Source: JACKHO01 sp041398745 (GTDB taxonomy: Bacteria; Planctomycetota; Planctomycetia; Planctomycetales; Planctomycetaceae). From it: 64,000 nt of DNA. The translations under genes and the position numbers were made by a program. The stretch spans positions 186,001-250,000 of the forward strand of contig JAWKUB010000008.1 in NCBI GenBank assembly GCA_041398745.1, given 5' to 3'. Each line of letters opens with the position of its first letter. The first letter of the stretch is position 1. Below, piece by piece: positions 35,598-44,871 of this stretch. Below the pieces are notes generated by a model. The model had not been told where the DNA came from and did no database searches. It saw nothing but the letters and a program-made list of their open reading frames with translations.

Positions 35598-35894
35598 TTC
35601 AAATCGCCGTGCCGCTGACCTTGTGGAGAATTCATGAGAGTCTAGCCAATTCTTCACAAAGGCAAATAGGGTGGATGGGATGCTGGTGCGTCTGGGTTGT
35701 GTCGATGGGCGGACTCGACATGTATCGGCGCAGAAAAACTTGCCAAACCCACCGAAGCCTGCGCCGCAAATACCGCGATGAATGTAACTTCCGGCGAGTC
35801 GACCCGTTTGTTGCAAGTTGTTGTGGAGTTTTGATATGCTCGAAAATACACAGTCCGAATAATCCCATCTATTTTTTCACAGGGGTCTTCCGTC

Positions 35895-36896
35895 ATGGCA
35901 CGTCCGGTCACTCTCTTCACAGGTCAATGGGCCGATTTGCCATTAGAAACCCTCTGCAAGAAGGCAAAAGAGTTTGGCTACGACGGATTGGAATTGGCCT
36001 GTTGGGGCGATCACTTTGAGGTCGACAAGGCCTTGGCCGACGACACTTATTGCGCTCGCAAGCGGGACTTGCTTGAACGGCACGACCTGAAGCTGTTTGC
36101 CATTTCAAACCACCTCGTTGGCCAGGCCGTTTGCGACAATATCGACATCCGGCACAAATCAATTCTGCCAGACTACGTCTGGGGCGACGGTGATGCTGCT
36201 GGTGTGAACGCACGTGCGATCGAAGAAATGAAAGCCACCGCTCGTGCCGCTCAGAAGTTGGGGGTCAGTGTAGTCAATGGATTCACCGGGTCGAGCATTT
36301 GGCATCTGCTGTACGATTTCCCTCCGGCACCACAGTCCATGATTGAAGACGGATTCAAGCAGTTCGCCGACCGCTGGAATCCCATCCTCGACGTGTTTCA
36401 GGAGTGCGGTATTCGGTTCGCACTGGAAGTGCATCCCACCGAAATCGCTTACGACATCTACTCCACCAAGCGTGCACTTGATGCCATCAATAACCGACCT
36501 GAGTTCGGGTTTAACTTCGATCCTTCTCACCTGATTTGGCAAGGTGTCGATCCTGTTGAGTTCATCCGTGAATTTGCAGATCGCATTTATCACGTTCACA
36601 TGAAAGATGCCTCAACGACCCTCAACGGTCGCACAGGCATTCTGGCCAGCCACCTGCGATTCGGCGATGCTCGCCGCGGATGGGATTTCCGCAGTGTCGG
36701 TCGCGGTGGCGTGCGTTTCGAAGAAGTTATTCGGGCGCTGAACGCGGCCAACTATCCCTACGACATGCCACTCTCGGTGGAATGGGAAGACATGGGGATG
36801 GATCGTGAAGTTGGAGCGGCCGAAGCTGCTCAATATGTCAAGAACCTTGACTTCCAGCCATCACAAAGGGCGTTTGACGCCGCATTTGCGGAATAA
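35895..36896 (+). CDS. Sugar isomerase/epimerase-like TIM barrel protein
   Basis: A 333-residue cytoplasmic member of the xylose isomerase-like TIM barrel superfamily, without a signal peptide. Metal-ligand-bearing segments include LEVHPTEIAYD, FNFDPSHLIWQG, YHVHMKDAS and LSVEWEDMGMD, in the usual order around the barrel. Such proteins act on sugars or inositols. The substrate is not evident from neighbours. The start is supported by an AGGGG stretch about ten bases upstream of the ATG. Confidence 0.9.
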   Translation: MARPVTLFTGQWADLPLETLCKKAKEFGYDGLELACWGDHFEVDKALADDTYCARKRDLLERHDLKLFAISNHLVGQAVCDNIDIRHKSILPDYVWGDGDAAGVNARAIEEMKATARAAQKLGVSVVNGFTGSSIWHLLYDFPPAPQSMIEDGFKQFADRWNPILDVFQECGIRFALEVHPTEIAYDIYSTKRALDAINNRPEFGFNFDPSHLIWQGVDPVEFIREFADRIYHVHMKDASTTLNGRTGILASHLRFGDARRGWDFRSVGRGGVRFEEVIRALNAANYPYDMPLSVEWEDMGMDREVGAAEAAQYVKNLDFQPSQRAFDAAFAE

Positions 36897-37090
36897 TTGC
36901 CCTCAGGCTCTAACTTCTGAGAAGTACCGGGCTCGGTACTTGAATGTCGGTGTTCTTCTCCCGTAAACTGCGGGTTTGTCGAAAATGCGCGCGTGGGCTC
37001 CCTGCATTGCTCGGGAGCAGAGAGCGTATTTCGTTCGTGCATTGGAATTTCCGCCGGTCCAGTTGGCTTTACCGGCTGGTTCTCTGTGTT

Positions 37091-37849
37091 GTGAGAGTTG
37101 AGCTGTTGCGAGCAATCATTAGCGACATTCACGGGAATCTCGAAGCTCTGCAGGCCGTATTGGCGGACATTCGCAGCCAGGGCATCAATGAGATTTACTG
37201 CCTTGGCGACATCATTGGCTACGGCCCGAATCCTCGTGAGTGCATAGACATCGTCAGCGAGCACGCGAAAGTCACGATTCTCGGTAACCACGATCAAGCC
37301 GCGCTGTTCGACCCAGAAGGTTTCAATGCCGGGGCCGAGCGGGCGATTTTCTGGACCCGGAACAATCTGGAGAGTGCTGGCGGCACCGAAGCTGAACGCC
37401 GGTGGGAGTTTCTCGGTGAGCTGCCCCGGATGAAACGGGAAGAGCCATTTCTGTTCGTGCATGGGTCGGCGCGAAATCCGCTCAACGAATACGTCTTCCC
37501 CGAAGATGTTTACAACCAGCGGAAAATGGAACGCATTTTCGGGTTGGTGGACAAGTACTGTTTTCAAGGTCACACGCACATTCCGGGGATGTTCACTGAG
37601 GACTACAACTTCTTTTCACCCGATGAACTGAACTATCAGGTGGAACTGGGCGAAGCAAAAACGCTCATCAACGTCGGTTCCGTGGGACAGCCTCGCGATG
37701 GTGACAATCGTTCCTGTTATGTCGTGTTGAACGACAAAACCGTTTCCTGGCGGCGGGTGGCTTATGACTTCGAAGCCACCATTGCGAAAATCTATGGCTA
37801 CCAGGACCTGGATAATTTTCTTGGTGATCGACTGCGGGATGGACGATAG
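37091..37849 (+). CDS. Calcineurin-like metallophosphoesterase
   Basis: A protein of about 252 residues of the YfcE/MJ0936-like phosphoesterase class. The metal motifs are all visible: SDIHGN near the start, GDIIGYG, GNHD, then HG and GHTH. No ATG stands at the start: a GTG at 37091 or a TTG at 37106 are the best choices, giving MRVELLRAIISDIHGN or MRAIISDIHGN; frame upstream of these is non-family sequence. Likely a cyclic-nucleotide or small phosphodiester hydrolase; substrate unknown. Isolated, between the TIM barrel gene and yidC. Confidence 0.88.
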   Translation: MRVELLRAIISDIHGNLEALQAVLADIRSQGINEIYCLGDIIGYGPNPRECIDIVSEHAKVTILGNHDQAALFDPEGFNAGAERAIFWTRNNLESAGGTEAERRWEFLGELPRMKREEPFLFVHGSARNPLNEYVFPEDVYNQRKMERIFGLVDKYCFQGHTHIPGMFTEDYNFFSPDELNYQVELGEAKTLINVGSVGQPRDGDNRSCYVVLNDKTVSWRRVAYDFEATIAKIYGYQDLDNFLGDRLRDGR

Positions 37850-38007
37850 CTTCGAGTAGCAGCGTCGGACGAATTGACATCTACCGCCAACTTTTTTCGT
37901 TGTGAGGTCGCTACTCGCCAAGATTTTTCATCTGTTGACGAACTGCACACGAATACACCTGAATCCGATCTTTTCATTTTTATTGCGAATTGACGCAAAC
38001 CGCCACG

Positions 38008-40245
38008 ATGGATAACCGTAAGTACATCTACTGGTTGGTGCTCTCTGTGGGGTTCTACCTCCTGTGGCTCAACTTTGCTCCGCGATTCTTTCCGAGCATG
38101 TTTAAGCCCAGCATCGAGGTAGCCGACGTCGAAGGTGCCGATGACACGTTGGCAGACGTTGAAGCCAATGTGACTGCCGAGACAGTTGACGCAGTTAACG
38201 CGGAAGCTGGTGAGGAAGAGACTGCTGCTGAAAGTGATGAAGTCCCTCCCGCGAATAGCGAGGAACGTCCTGCTGCTGACATCACCGAAGGTGACAACGC
38301 AGAGGTTGCTGCTGCTGAAGAGCCCGAACTGCCTGAATTGGAAAAGCACGCTCATGAAACAGTGGTGCTGGGGGATGGCGGTTACGACAAAGGTTTCCTG
38401 ATTACAGTCACGCTCACGTCGACCGGGGCCGCGATTGAGTCAGTCGATCTCAACGATCCCCGCTATACCACGCTCGACCGTCAGCAGAAGTACCGCGTCA
38501 TTGGCAACGAAGTCGACTGGGAAGGGCTGCCTGGTGCACTGAAACGTGAGCCGAAGACATTCGAGACCCCCGTTGATTTAATCGACGCCCAACTCAAGCC
38601 CTACGAAGTCTCATTACGAACTGTCGACTGGAAACTCACGCAGAAAAAGGACGACGACGGCGACAAATTCCACGACGTGGCCACGTTCTCCTACACATCG
38701 CCAGACGGCGAACTGGAAGTGGTGAAGGAATACCGAATTCACCGCGTCGACGACCCCGCAGAATCAAACCCCAGTGCCTACCTGGTCGACGTCAAGCTCT
38801 CGTTAGTTAGCCACAGTACGAAAGCCCAGAAAACGACTTACATTGTTCAGGGGCCAACCGGTACCCAAGTTGAAAACGAAGCGTACGCGCGAACCCAGCG
38901 AGAACTTAAAATTGGCACAGCCACCACCTCCGGTGGCGTGACGCCCGTCAACATTCGGTCGACGGAAGTGCGCACTCAAGTGCAGAAGGCGGACGACGGC
39001 GGCGATGAAGTCGAAACATGGATCGAACCGGTCCGTTATGCAGGGGTCGATGTCCAGTACTTTGGCGCATTGATTTTCCCGCAGGATCAACTACTCGACG
39101 CTGACAAAGACGGCAAGCAAGATCAGACAATCGATTACGTCGAGCCACTGCTGCTGTATTCGGACAAAGAAAACAAGCGAAACTGCGACGTTTCCCTCCG
39201 GATGCACTCCCGCCCCGTCGAACTGGCGCCAGGAGCGACTCAGCAACACACCTTCCAGGTGTTCGTTGGGCCGAAGCGTCCCGACCTGCTCGTGCCGCTG
39301 GGAGCACGTGATGTCATCCACTTCGGCACTATTCCGTTCATTGGCTGGTTGCCTCCCTTCTCGCTTAATCCCTACGTCGCTCACTTTGTCATGTGGCTGT
39401 TGTCGTTTCTCCATGACACATTCGCCTTGCCGTACGCGTTGAGCATTATTGCAGTGACCATCATTGTGCGTGGTGCCATGTTCCCGCTGTCGATCCGACA
39501 GGCAGCCCAGGCCGAGAAAATGAAAGTCCTCGCGCCTGAAATGAAGAAAATTCAGGAGAGGTACAAAGACAAGCCTGAGGAATACGCCCGCGCCATTAGT
39601 GCCTTCAATAAGAAGAATGGGGCAAACCCGCTCTACGGCTGCTTGCCCATGTTGCTGCAAATGCCAATTTTCTTCGGCTTGTACGGTGCACTTGGTCAGG
39701 CAGTCGACTTGCGACTCGCCAAGTTCTTATGGGTCGACAACCTCGCTGGTCAAGACGCTCTGTTCCACTTGCCGTTTACGGTGCCCTGGTTTGGCTGGAC
39801 GGACTTTAACCTGCTTCCCATTCTGGCTGTGGCTCTGTTCATTCTTCAGGCCAAGGTCATGACTCCCCCGCCCACGTCGGAGGATCAGGCGTTCCAACAG
39901 AAAATGCAAATGGCCATGATGCTCGCCATTGGTTTTGCTTTCTACAGCATGCCTGCGGGATTGTGCCTGTATATCATTTGCTCCAGCGGATGGGGATTCG
40001 TAGAGCGGTTTGTTATCAAACGCTTCTGGCCACACATTTATGACCAGAAGGTGGTCACGGATGACGCACCAGTCGCGTCTGGAGGCGGTTCCACAGCTGC
40101 CGTCGTCGGTGGCCCACAAGAGCCGCGTGAGCTGACCTGGTTTGAGAAGCTTCTTGCCGCAGCCGACGAGGCTCGTGCCAACACGGGGGCACAGCAATCA
40201 GGCCGAGGTGAATCGAACCGTAAGAAGAAGCCCAAGCGGTTTTAG
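38008..40245 (+). CDS. yidC: Membrane protein insertase YidC
   Basis: A 745-residue YidC, which inserts and folds proteins in the inner membrane with or after SecYEG. An N-terminal membrane helix (about 5-25) is followed by a long acidic low-complexity segment (40-115), a large periplasmic beta domain (about 120-430) and the conserved core of five helices from about 455 (VRGAMFPLSIRQA with the groove Arg, then NPLYGCLPMLLQMPIF, and MPAGLCLYIICSS). The C-terminus is basic, as needed for ribosome contact. The start at 38008 (MDNRKYIYW) is preferred to a TTG at 37990. No rpmH or rnpA neighbour is present. Confidence 0.96.
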   Translation: MDNRKYIYWLVLSVGFYLLWLNFAPRFFPSMFKPSIEVADVEGADDTLADVEANVTAETVDAVNAEAGEEETAAESDEVPPANSEERPAADITEGDNAEVAAAEEPELPELEKHAHETVVLGDGGYDKGFLITVTLTSTGAAIESVDLNDPRYTTLDRQQKYRVIGNEVDWEGLPGALKREPKTFETPVDLIDAQLKPYEVSLRTVDWKLTQKKDDDGDKFHDVATFSYTSPDGELEVVKEYRIHRVDDPAESNPSAYLVDVKLSLVSHSTKAQKTTYIVQGPTGTQVENEAYARTQRELKIGTATTSGGVTPVNIRSTEVRTQVQKADDGGDEVETWIEPVRYAGVDVQYFGALIFPQDQLLDADKDGKQDQTIDYVEPLLLYSDKENKRNCDVSLRMHSRPVELAPGATQQHTFQVFVGPKRPDLLVPLGARDVIHFGTIPFIGWLPPFSLNPYVAHFVMWLLSFLHDTFALPYALSIIAVTIIVRGAMFPLSIRQAAQAEKMKVLAPEMKKIQERYKDKPEEYARAISAFNKKNGANPLYGCLPMLLQMPIFFGLYGALGQAVDLRLAKFLWVDNLAGQDALFHLPFTVPWFGWTDFNLLPILAVALFILQAKVMTPPPTSEDQAFQQKMQMAMMLAIGFAFYSMPAGLCLYIICSSGWGFVERFVIKRFWPHIYDQKVVTDDAPVASGGGSTAAVVGGPQEPRELTWFEKLLAAADEARANTGAQQSGRGESNRKKKPKRF

Positions 40246-40361
40246 CGCAGCAGTCGTTGGAGCACCCTGCGAATTGTCTCAGCGATCCAGTCGGAGGAGC
40301 ATGCAGTTGATTCTCCACACCATAATGCGGTTACTTCGAATCACAACAGTGGGAGAAGTGC

Positions 40362-41102
40362 ATGCAAATCTCGTCGATTACCGGAGTCATTGAACGCAGA
40401 ATACTTGCAAACTATCGAGTCGATCCTGACCAGATGGCGGACGTCCTACCGGAACCGTTCAGGCCGCAGCTGGTAAACGGTCATGCGATTGGCGGGATTT
40501 GTCTCATCCGACTCGCTCGAGTGCGGCCGAAATTCTTTCCGTTGCCGTGGGGAATTGAATCGGAGAACGCTGCCCATCGAATTGCGGTGGAGTGGGAAGC
40601 AGACGGGCAGTTGCAGCGGGGAGTTTATGTCCCTCGGCGCGATACCAGTTCATGGCTCAGCACATGGATAGGTGGTCGGATTTTTCCCGGTGTTAATCAT
40701 CACGCCAGGTTCGATGTGCAGGAGGCGGGGAGTGCGTATTCGGTCGGCATGTCGAGCGATGATGGTCAAGTTTCCATGCGCGTCAGCGGAACGGTCGCTG
40801 ACAATTTGCCGGAGACCTCAGTGTTTGAAACGGTTGACGCAGCCGCTGCGTTCTTTGCTGCGGGAGCAGTGGGATACTCCGATGCATCTGAGGTGGGGCG
40901 ATTTGAAGGTCTGGAGATGAATTGCCATCGCTGGGATGTCGAGCCGTTACACGTTAACGAAATTCAATCGAGCTTCTTCGATGATTTGGAGCGTTTCCCG
41001 AGCGGAACTGTCGAGTTTGACTGCGCTCTACTCATGCGGGATATTCCACTGGAGTCGCATGGGCGACCCGGTATGACTTGTCCCACTGCATGCCGCGTTT
41101 GA
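40362..41102 (+). CDS. DUF2071 (YqjF-type) protein
   Basis: A 246-residue cytoplasmic protein of the DUF2071 family, whose fold is related to acetoacetate decarboxylase. It begins near YRVDPDQMADVLPEPF and has GGICLIRL, YVPRRDTSS and NHHARFDV segments characteristic of the family; a catalytic lysine comparable to acetoacetate decarboxylase is not evident. No enzyme role is established. It is followed 28 bp later by a methyltransferase gene in the same direction, so the two may form a small transcription unit. Confidence 0.7.
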   Translation: MQISSITGVIERRILANYRVDPDQMADVLPEPFRPQLVNGHAIGGICLIRLARVRPKFFPLPWGIESENAAHRIAVEWEADGQLQRGVYVPRRDTSSWLSTWIGGRIFPGVNHHARFDVQEAGSAYSVGMSSDDGQVSMRVSGTVADNLPETSVFETVDAAAAFFAAGAVGYSDASEVGRFEGLEMNCHRWDVEPLHVNEIQSSFFDDLERFPSGTVEFDCALLMRDIPLESHGRPGMTCPTACRV

Positions 41103-41130
41103 ATTCTTCCGCAGCAATTGCTTGTCTCTC

Positions 41131-41814
41131 ATGAATCATCACGACACCGTCACACCCGAGCAAATCGAGGCCGGGCAGGCGGTGTATACGGAGCGGCTGC
41201 TGCGTTGGTACGACTTCATTGTGCTGCAGGTTTCGAATTCGTGGATTTGGAAATGTCCGACGACGAAACTCCAGGCGTGGTACAACCAGCATGTGACGGC
41301 GAATCATTTGGATGTCGGTGTAGGGTCCGGCTACTTTCCAGACCATTGCACGTTTCCTGCTGACACACCGCGCGTCGCGCTAATGGACCTGAATCAGACC
41401 GCGCTCGATTACGCGGCCAAACGCATTGCCCGATATTCCCCGGCAACGTATCAGCGGAATGTCCTGGAACCGGTTGCGTTTGCCGATGAGAAGTTCGATT
41501 CAATCGCCGTCAACTATGTGCTGCATTGCGTACCTGGAACCATGGTCAGCAAGGCGGTGGTGTTTGACTCTCTGAAGCCGCTCCTAAATCCTGGCGGTGT
41601 GCTGTTCGGCGCAACACTGTTGCAGGGTGGCGTCAAACGCGGACTCTTCGCCCGCTGGCTGATGAGCCATTACAACCGCAAAGGGATATTCTGCAACGAG
41701 CAGGACAATTTGGCTGATTTGGAAACAGCACTGAATGCCCGCTTCTCTGATGTGGCCGTCGAAGTGATTGGTTGTGTGGCGCTGTTCTCGGGGCGTGTTC
41801 AACTGTCATCTTAA
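41131..41814 (+). CDS. Class I SAM-dependent methyltransferase
   Basis: A 227-residue methyltransferase. The SAM-binding motif I is HLDVGVGSGYF near residue 66; motif II DLNQTALDYA follows, then a DEKFDSIAVNYVLHC region and a PLLNPGGVLFG post-motif. No signal peptide. The ATG at 41131 is used; a TTG three codons earlier is possible. The acceptor molecule is unknown. Preceded by the DUF2071 gene, with which it may be co-transcribed, and followed by an inverted-repeat element that could end the message. Confidence 0.88.
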   Translation: MNHHDTVTPEQIEAGQAVYTERLLRWYDFIVLQVSNSWIWKCPTTKLQAWYNQHVTANHLDVGVGSGYFPDHCTFPADTPRVALMDLNQTALDYAAKRIARYSPATYQRNVLEPVAFADEKFDSIAVNYVLHCVPGTMVSKAVVFDSLKPLLNPGGVLFGATLLQGGVKRGLFARWLMSHYNRKGIFCNEQDNLADLETALNARFSDVAVEVIGCVALFSGRVQLSS

Positions 41815-41829
41815 GATGACAGTTGTCAT

Positions 41830-41919
41830 GGCCAGACAGGAATGTCTTGGCCACCGTATCTCCGCGCCGCAGATAGGAGGCAGTTTCAGAATCCGGTGGC
41901 ACAGACATTCCTGTCTGTG
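41830..41919. repeat. Inverted pair of an interspersed repeat
   Basis: Two arms, GGCCAGACAGGAATGTCTTG (41830 on) and GGCACAGACATTCCTGTCTG (around 41897), are inverted copies of the same ~27-base sequence and agree at about 22 positions. Together they can form a long hairpin right after the methyltransferase gene. Single diverged copies lie at 34658 and 44814, so this is a dispersed family in the genome. Confidence 0.7.
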
Positions 41920-42058
41920 TTTTCCCAGTACATGCCTCGAAGTCTCGAAGGCTTTGAAAAAGCCTGCAGTAGAATTCTTCTGGCCAATTACTTGTGTTGT
42001 GGCGTAATATGAGACCGTGGTGATACGCCGCCCAAGAATCTAAACGAGTTCGTGTGAA

Positions 42059-42424
42059 TTGTCCGAAGTCCACATCACAACTGACGAGCAACTTCTCGGC
42101 GACCATGCCAAGCCAGTGACGCTGACGACCAGTCTGTTCTATGTGCGGTTGGTCCTGTACGCCCATGTGGTCGTTATTCTGTACGTGACAGTTTTTACCC
42201 AGGCCGATTCCGGGCACATTCAACTGTCCGAGTTCGTGTGGGGCACGTTCTTCAACCGTATAGTTGCAACACCAATGGTCTTTTCCTGGCAGTTCTTTCC
42301 TGCGTTCGCGGCCTTTGCTGCGTATCGCTACGACTGTTCCCGAGCGTACCGCTACAGTGTCATTGCGTTTGATGTTTTTCTTTCAGTCGTGCAGTTTTGG
42401 ATTATGCTTCCTTTGGTTCAGTAG
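42059..42424 (+). CDS. Small membrane protein, unknown
   Basis: A 121-residue protein with about three membrane helices (about 25-45, 65-85 and 98-118). The only start at a sensible place is the TTG at 42059, so the start is uncertain. No motif is recognised. It stands between an interspersed repeat and a terminator-ended non-coding stretch; function unknown. Confidence 0.55.
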   Translation: MSEVHITTDEQLLGDHAKPVTLTTSLFYVRLVLYAHVVVILYVTVFTQADSGHIQLSEFVWGTFFNRIVATPMVFSWQFFPAFAAFAAYRYDCSRAYRYSVIAFDVFLSVVQFWIMLPLVQ

Positions 42425-42817
42425 CCGGACCTCGTGAACCCAATTGTCTTCGGCAACATTTTCAAAATTCGCGCAAGACAAATCGGGCGGTCTTGACAGG
42501 TTCTACGCCATCGACGATGGTCCGCCTTCCTCGCAAGAGGACGCCTTCCGCAACAAGTTCGCCAGAGGACCAACCCATAGCGTGGGCCGCGGTCATTCAT
42601 GGGTGCATGTTTTAACATGACCCGACCGCCGCTCGTCTCGCAGCAGTTCCTGACTGCGCAACCGGCGGAAGGTTATTTCAATTACCACGAGGCCATGCAT
42701 CCATTTGGACTGCATGGCCTCTTTTCTTTGCGCGGCTGTGGTGAAACGAGAGGGAGGCGTCTATAAACTTTGGTAGACGCAATCTCACGCACCAATTCCA
42801 TTCAGTGTTGAAATCCC
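42425..42817. other. Non-coding stretch ending in a strong terminator
   Basis: About 390 bp without a credible gene. It contains the palindrome CCATCGACGATGG near 42510 and ends in a perfect intrinsic terminator (42689-42728). The combination of structured, ORF-free sequence and a terminator not obviously belonging to the small membrane gene 260 bp upstream suggests an untranslated RNA, but I could not match it to tmRNA, SRP RNA, 6S or RNase P by eye. Confidence 0.4.
42689..42728 (+). terminator. Intrinsic terminator
   Basis: A perfect 11-bp stem, GAGGCCATGCA with TGCATGGCCTC, an 11-base loop, and a T-rich tract (TTTTCTTT) directly after it on the plus strand. It precedes the membrane protein gene at 42818 by 90 bp. 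Confidence 0.9.
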
Positions 42818-43312
42818 ATGACGCTCGCCGTTGATCCCATTGTCTTCTCTTCGCGATTCCTGCACGTCCTGTTCGCCGTGCTGCTGCTTGGCGGTGCCAT
42901 GTTCAAGCGGTTCGCGCTGCTCCCCGCCGTGAAGGACCTGCCGGAGGAAACTCGTGAAAGCCTGAAAGAACGCGTGTCCGGCATCTGGCGGAAGCTGGTC
43001 ATGATGGGCAGCGGAATTCTCTTCCTCACCGGGATGTACAACTATCTGTGGGTCACGAATCCTCAGCACGATGGTGACAAGCTCTACGGGATGCTCATGG
43101 GGATCAAAATCCTGCTCGCGCTCGTCATTTTCGTCATGGCGGCGGGACTGGTGGGACGTTCGAAAGGACTCGCATTCCTCCGGAAAGATGCCGCGAAATG
43201 GCTGCTGGTCCTCATCCTGTTGGGGACAGCCGTCACCGGAATTGCCAGCTTCCTGAAAATTCGGGGCGTGCCAAACGCTCCCGCAGCGGTTGAGACTGCT
43301 CCGGCAGAGTAA
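42818..43312 (+). CDS. Integral membrane protein (four-helix, CopD-like in shape)
   Basis: A 164-residue protein with four membrane helices (about 12-30, 60-78, 92-112 and 126-144). The helix layout and His near the first helix (FLHVLFAVLLLGG) resemble the small CopD/YddT-like membrane proteins, but no heme- or copper-binding set is clear. It is preceded by a terminator and is probably transcribed alone. Function unknown. Confidence 0.65.
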   Translation: MTLAVDPIVFSSRFLHVLFAVLLLGGAMFKRFALLPAVKDLPEETRESLKERVSGIWRKLVMMGSGILFLTGMYNYLWVTNPQHDGDKLYGMLMGIKILLALVIFVMAAGLVGRSKGLAFLRKDAAKWLLVLILLGTAVTGIASFLKIRGVPNAPAAVETAPAE

Positions 43313-43518
43313 CCCGAGGGCAGGCTGAGTTGACGTTAGTTCTTGTGGCAAAGCGATTTCTGGCTGTTGGGAATCACTCAGCCCAGATTCTCACATCATG
43401 CGGGCAACTTGCCTCTCCATCTGGGAAGCGTTACCCTGCCAGAATGGGACCTGTGTTCCGGTTTGCAGGCTGTTTCGAGCCTTCTGCAGTGTACGGATTG
43501 AGTGTGTAAGAAGCGTAT

Positions 43519-44793
43519 ATGTCTGCTGAATTGGATTACTCACAACGAATTGTCATTACTGGCGTTGGGTTGACCGCACCCAACGGCAACTCGCTGGATG
43601 AGTATCGGGCCAACTTGCTCGCTGGCAAGAGCGGTGTTTCCCCATTCGAAACGCGTTACGTCAAGCAGCCGGTTCTGGCTGGCGTGTGTGACTTCGACGA
43701 ATTCAAATACCAGCGCCGCAAAGAACGGCGACGCGGTACACGGGCGGGATCGGTTTCGATTTATTGTGCCAACGAAGCCGTTCAAGACGCCGGCTTCGAC
43801 TGGGAGAAAGTACGGAAAGATCGGGTCGGCGTGTATCTCGGCATTACCGAGCATGGCAACGTCGAAACGGAAAACGAAATCTACGAAATCACACAGTTCG
43901 ACTACGACACAAAAGTCTGGTCGCATCACCACAATCCTCGGACGGTGGCGAACAATCCCGCCGGAGAGGTCACGCTCAACATGGGGGTCACCGGTCCGCA
44001 TTTGACAGTGGGAGCCGCCTGTGCCGCAGGCAACGCCGGATTCATTTACGGTCTGCAAATGCTCCGCCTTGGTGAAGTCGACCTCGCCCTTGCGGGCGGG
44101 ATTTCCGAGAGCATCCACACGTTCGGAATTTTCGCCAGCTTTGCCAGTCAGGGAGCATTAGCCTGGCACGAAGATCCCGCGAAGGCGAGTCGTCCGTTCG
44201 ATGTGAACCGCAACGGGATTGTCGTTTCGGAAGGGGGAGCCATTTGCTGCCTCGAACGTCTCTCCGATGCACAGGCCCGCGGCGCGAAAATTTATGCCGA
44301 AATCGTCGGCTACGCCATGAATTCCGATGCGTCAGACTTCGTGCTGCCCGTGGCCTCGCGCCAAGCCGAATGCATTCGATTGGCGCTCGGGCGTGCTGGA
44401 CTCACTGCGGAAGACATCGACATTGTGAGTAGCCACGCGACCGCCACAGAACAGGGCGACATCGAAGAGTCCCGCGCCCTTCAGGAAGTGTTCGGCGACC
44501 GCATGTCACTGGCCATCAACAACACCAAGAGCTTCATTGGACACGCCATGGGCGCTGCCGGTGCTCTCGAACTGATGGGCAACGTCCCCAGCTTCGGCGA
44601 CTTAACGGCCCACGCCACCATCAACCTCGACGAACAGGACGAACGCTGCCCGCTGCAGCAAATCGTGGCGAACAAACCACGCCGCATGGAACGCGTCGAG
44701 TACATCCTCAACAACTCCTTCGGCATGCTCGGCATCAATTCCGTCGTCATCCTGAAACGAGTTCCCAAAGAGCTGGGCGGCACTTACGGGTAG
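43519..44793 (+). CDS. 3-oxoacyl-ACP synthase (KAS II/FabF-like)
   Basis: A 424-residue condensing enzyme. The catalytic triad is visible as Cys168 in GAACAAGNAG, His306 in SSHATATEQGD and His342 in KSFIGHAMGAAG with Lys337. The usual NAHGTGT reads SHATAT here, a departure that sets it apart from housekeeping FabF and suggests a specialised condensing enzyme. It has no adjacent acyl carrier protein or reductase gene, so it may belong to a dispersed lipid or secondary-metabolite pathway. Its length and domain order are those of FabF. Confidence 0.88.
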   Translation: MSAELDYSQRIVITGVGLTAPNGNSLDEYRANLLAGKSGVSPFETRYVKQPVLAGVCDFDEFKYQRRKERRRGTRAGSVSIYCANEAVQDAGFDWEKVRKDRVGVYLGITEHGNVETENEIYEITQFDYDTKVWSHHHNPRTVANNPAGEVTLNMGVTGPHLTVGAACAAGNAGFIYGLQMLRLGEVDLALAGGISESIHTFGIFASFASQGALAWHEDPAKASRPFDVNRNGIVVSEGGAICCLERLSDAQARGAKIYAEIVGYAMNSDASDFVLPVASRQAECIRLALGRAGLTAEDIDIVSSHATATEQGDIEESRALQEVFGDRMSLAINNTKSFIGHAMGAAGALELMGNVPSFGDLTAHATINLDEQDERCPLQQIVANKPRRMERVEYILNNSFGMLGINSVVILKRVPKELGGTYG

Positions 44794-44813
44794 GATTAGT
44801 GACGCGTGCGACA

Positions 44814-44838
44814 GGTGGTACAGACGTTCCTGCTCGTG
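44814..44838. repeat. Diverged copy of the 41830 repeat family
   Basis: The bases GTGGTACAGACGTTCCTG resemble the interspersed palindrome arm at 41897, with several changes. It sits in the short gap between the ketoacyl synthase and the hydroxylase-like gene. Confidence 0.4.
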
Positions 44839-44871
44839 ATTCGCAACGTATCGCTAATAGAAAGCCGGCAA

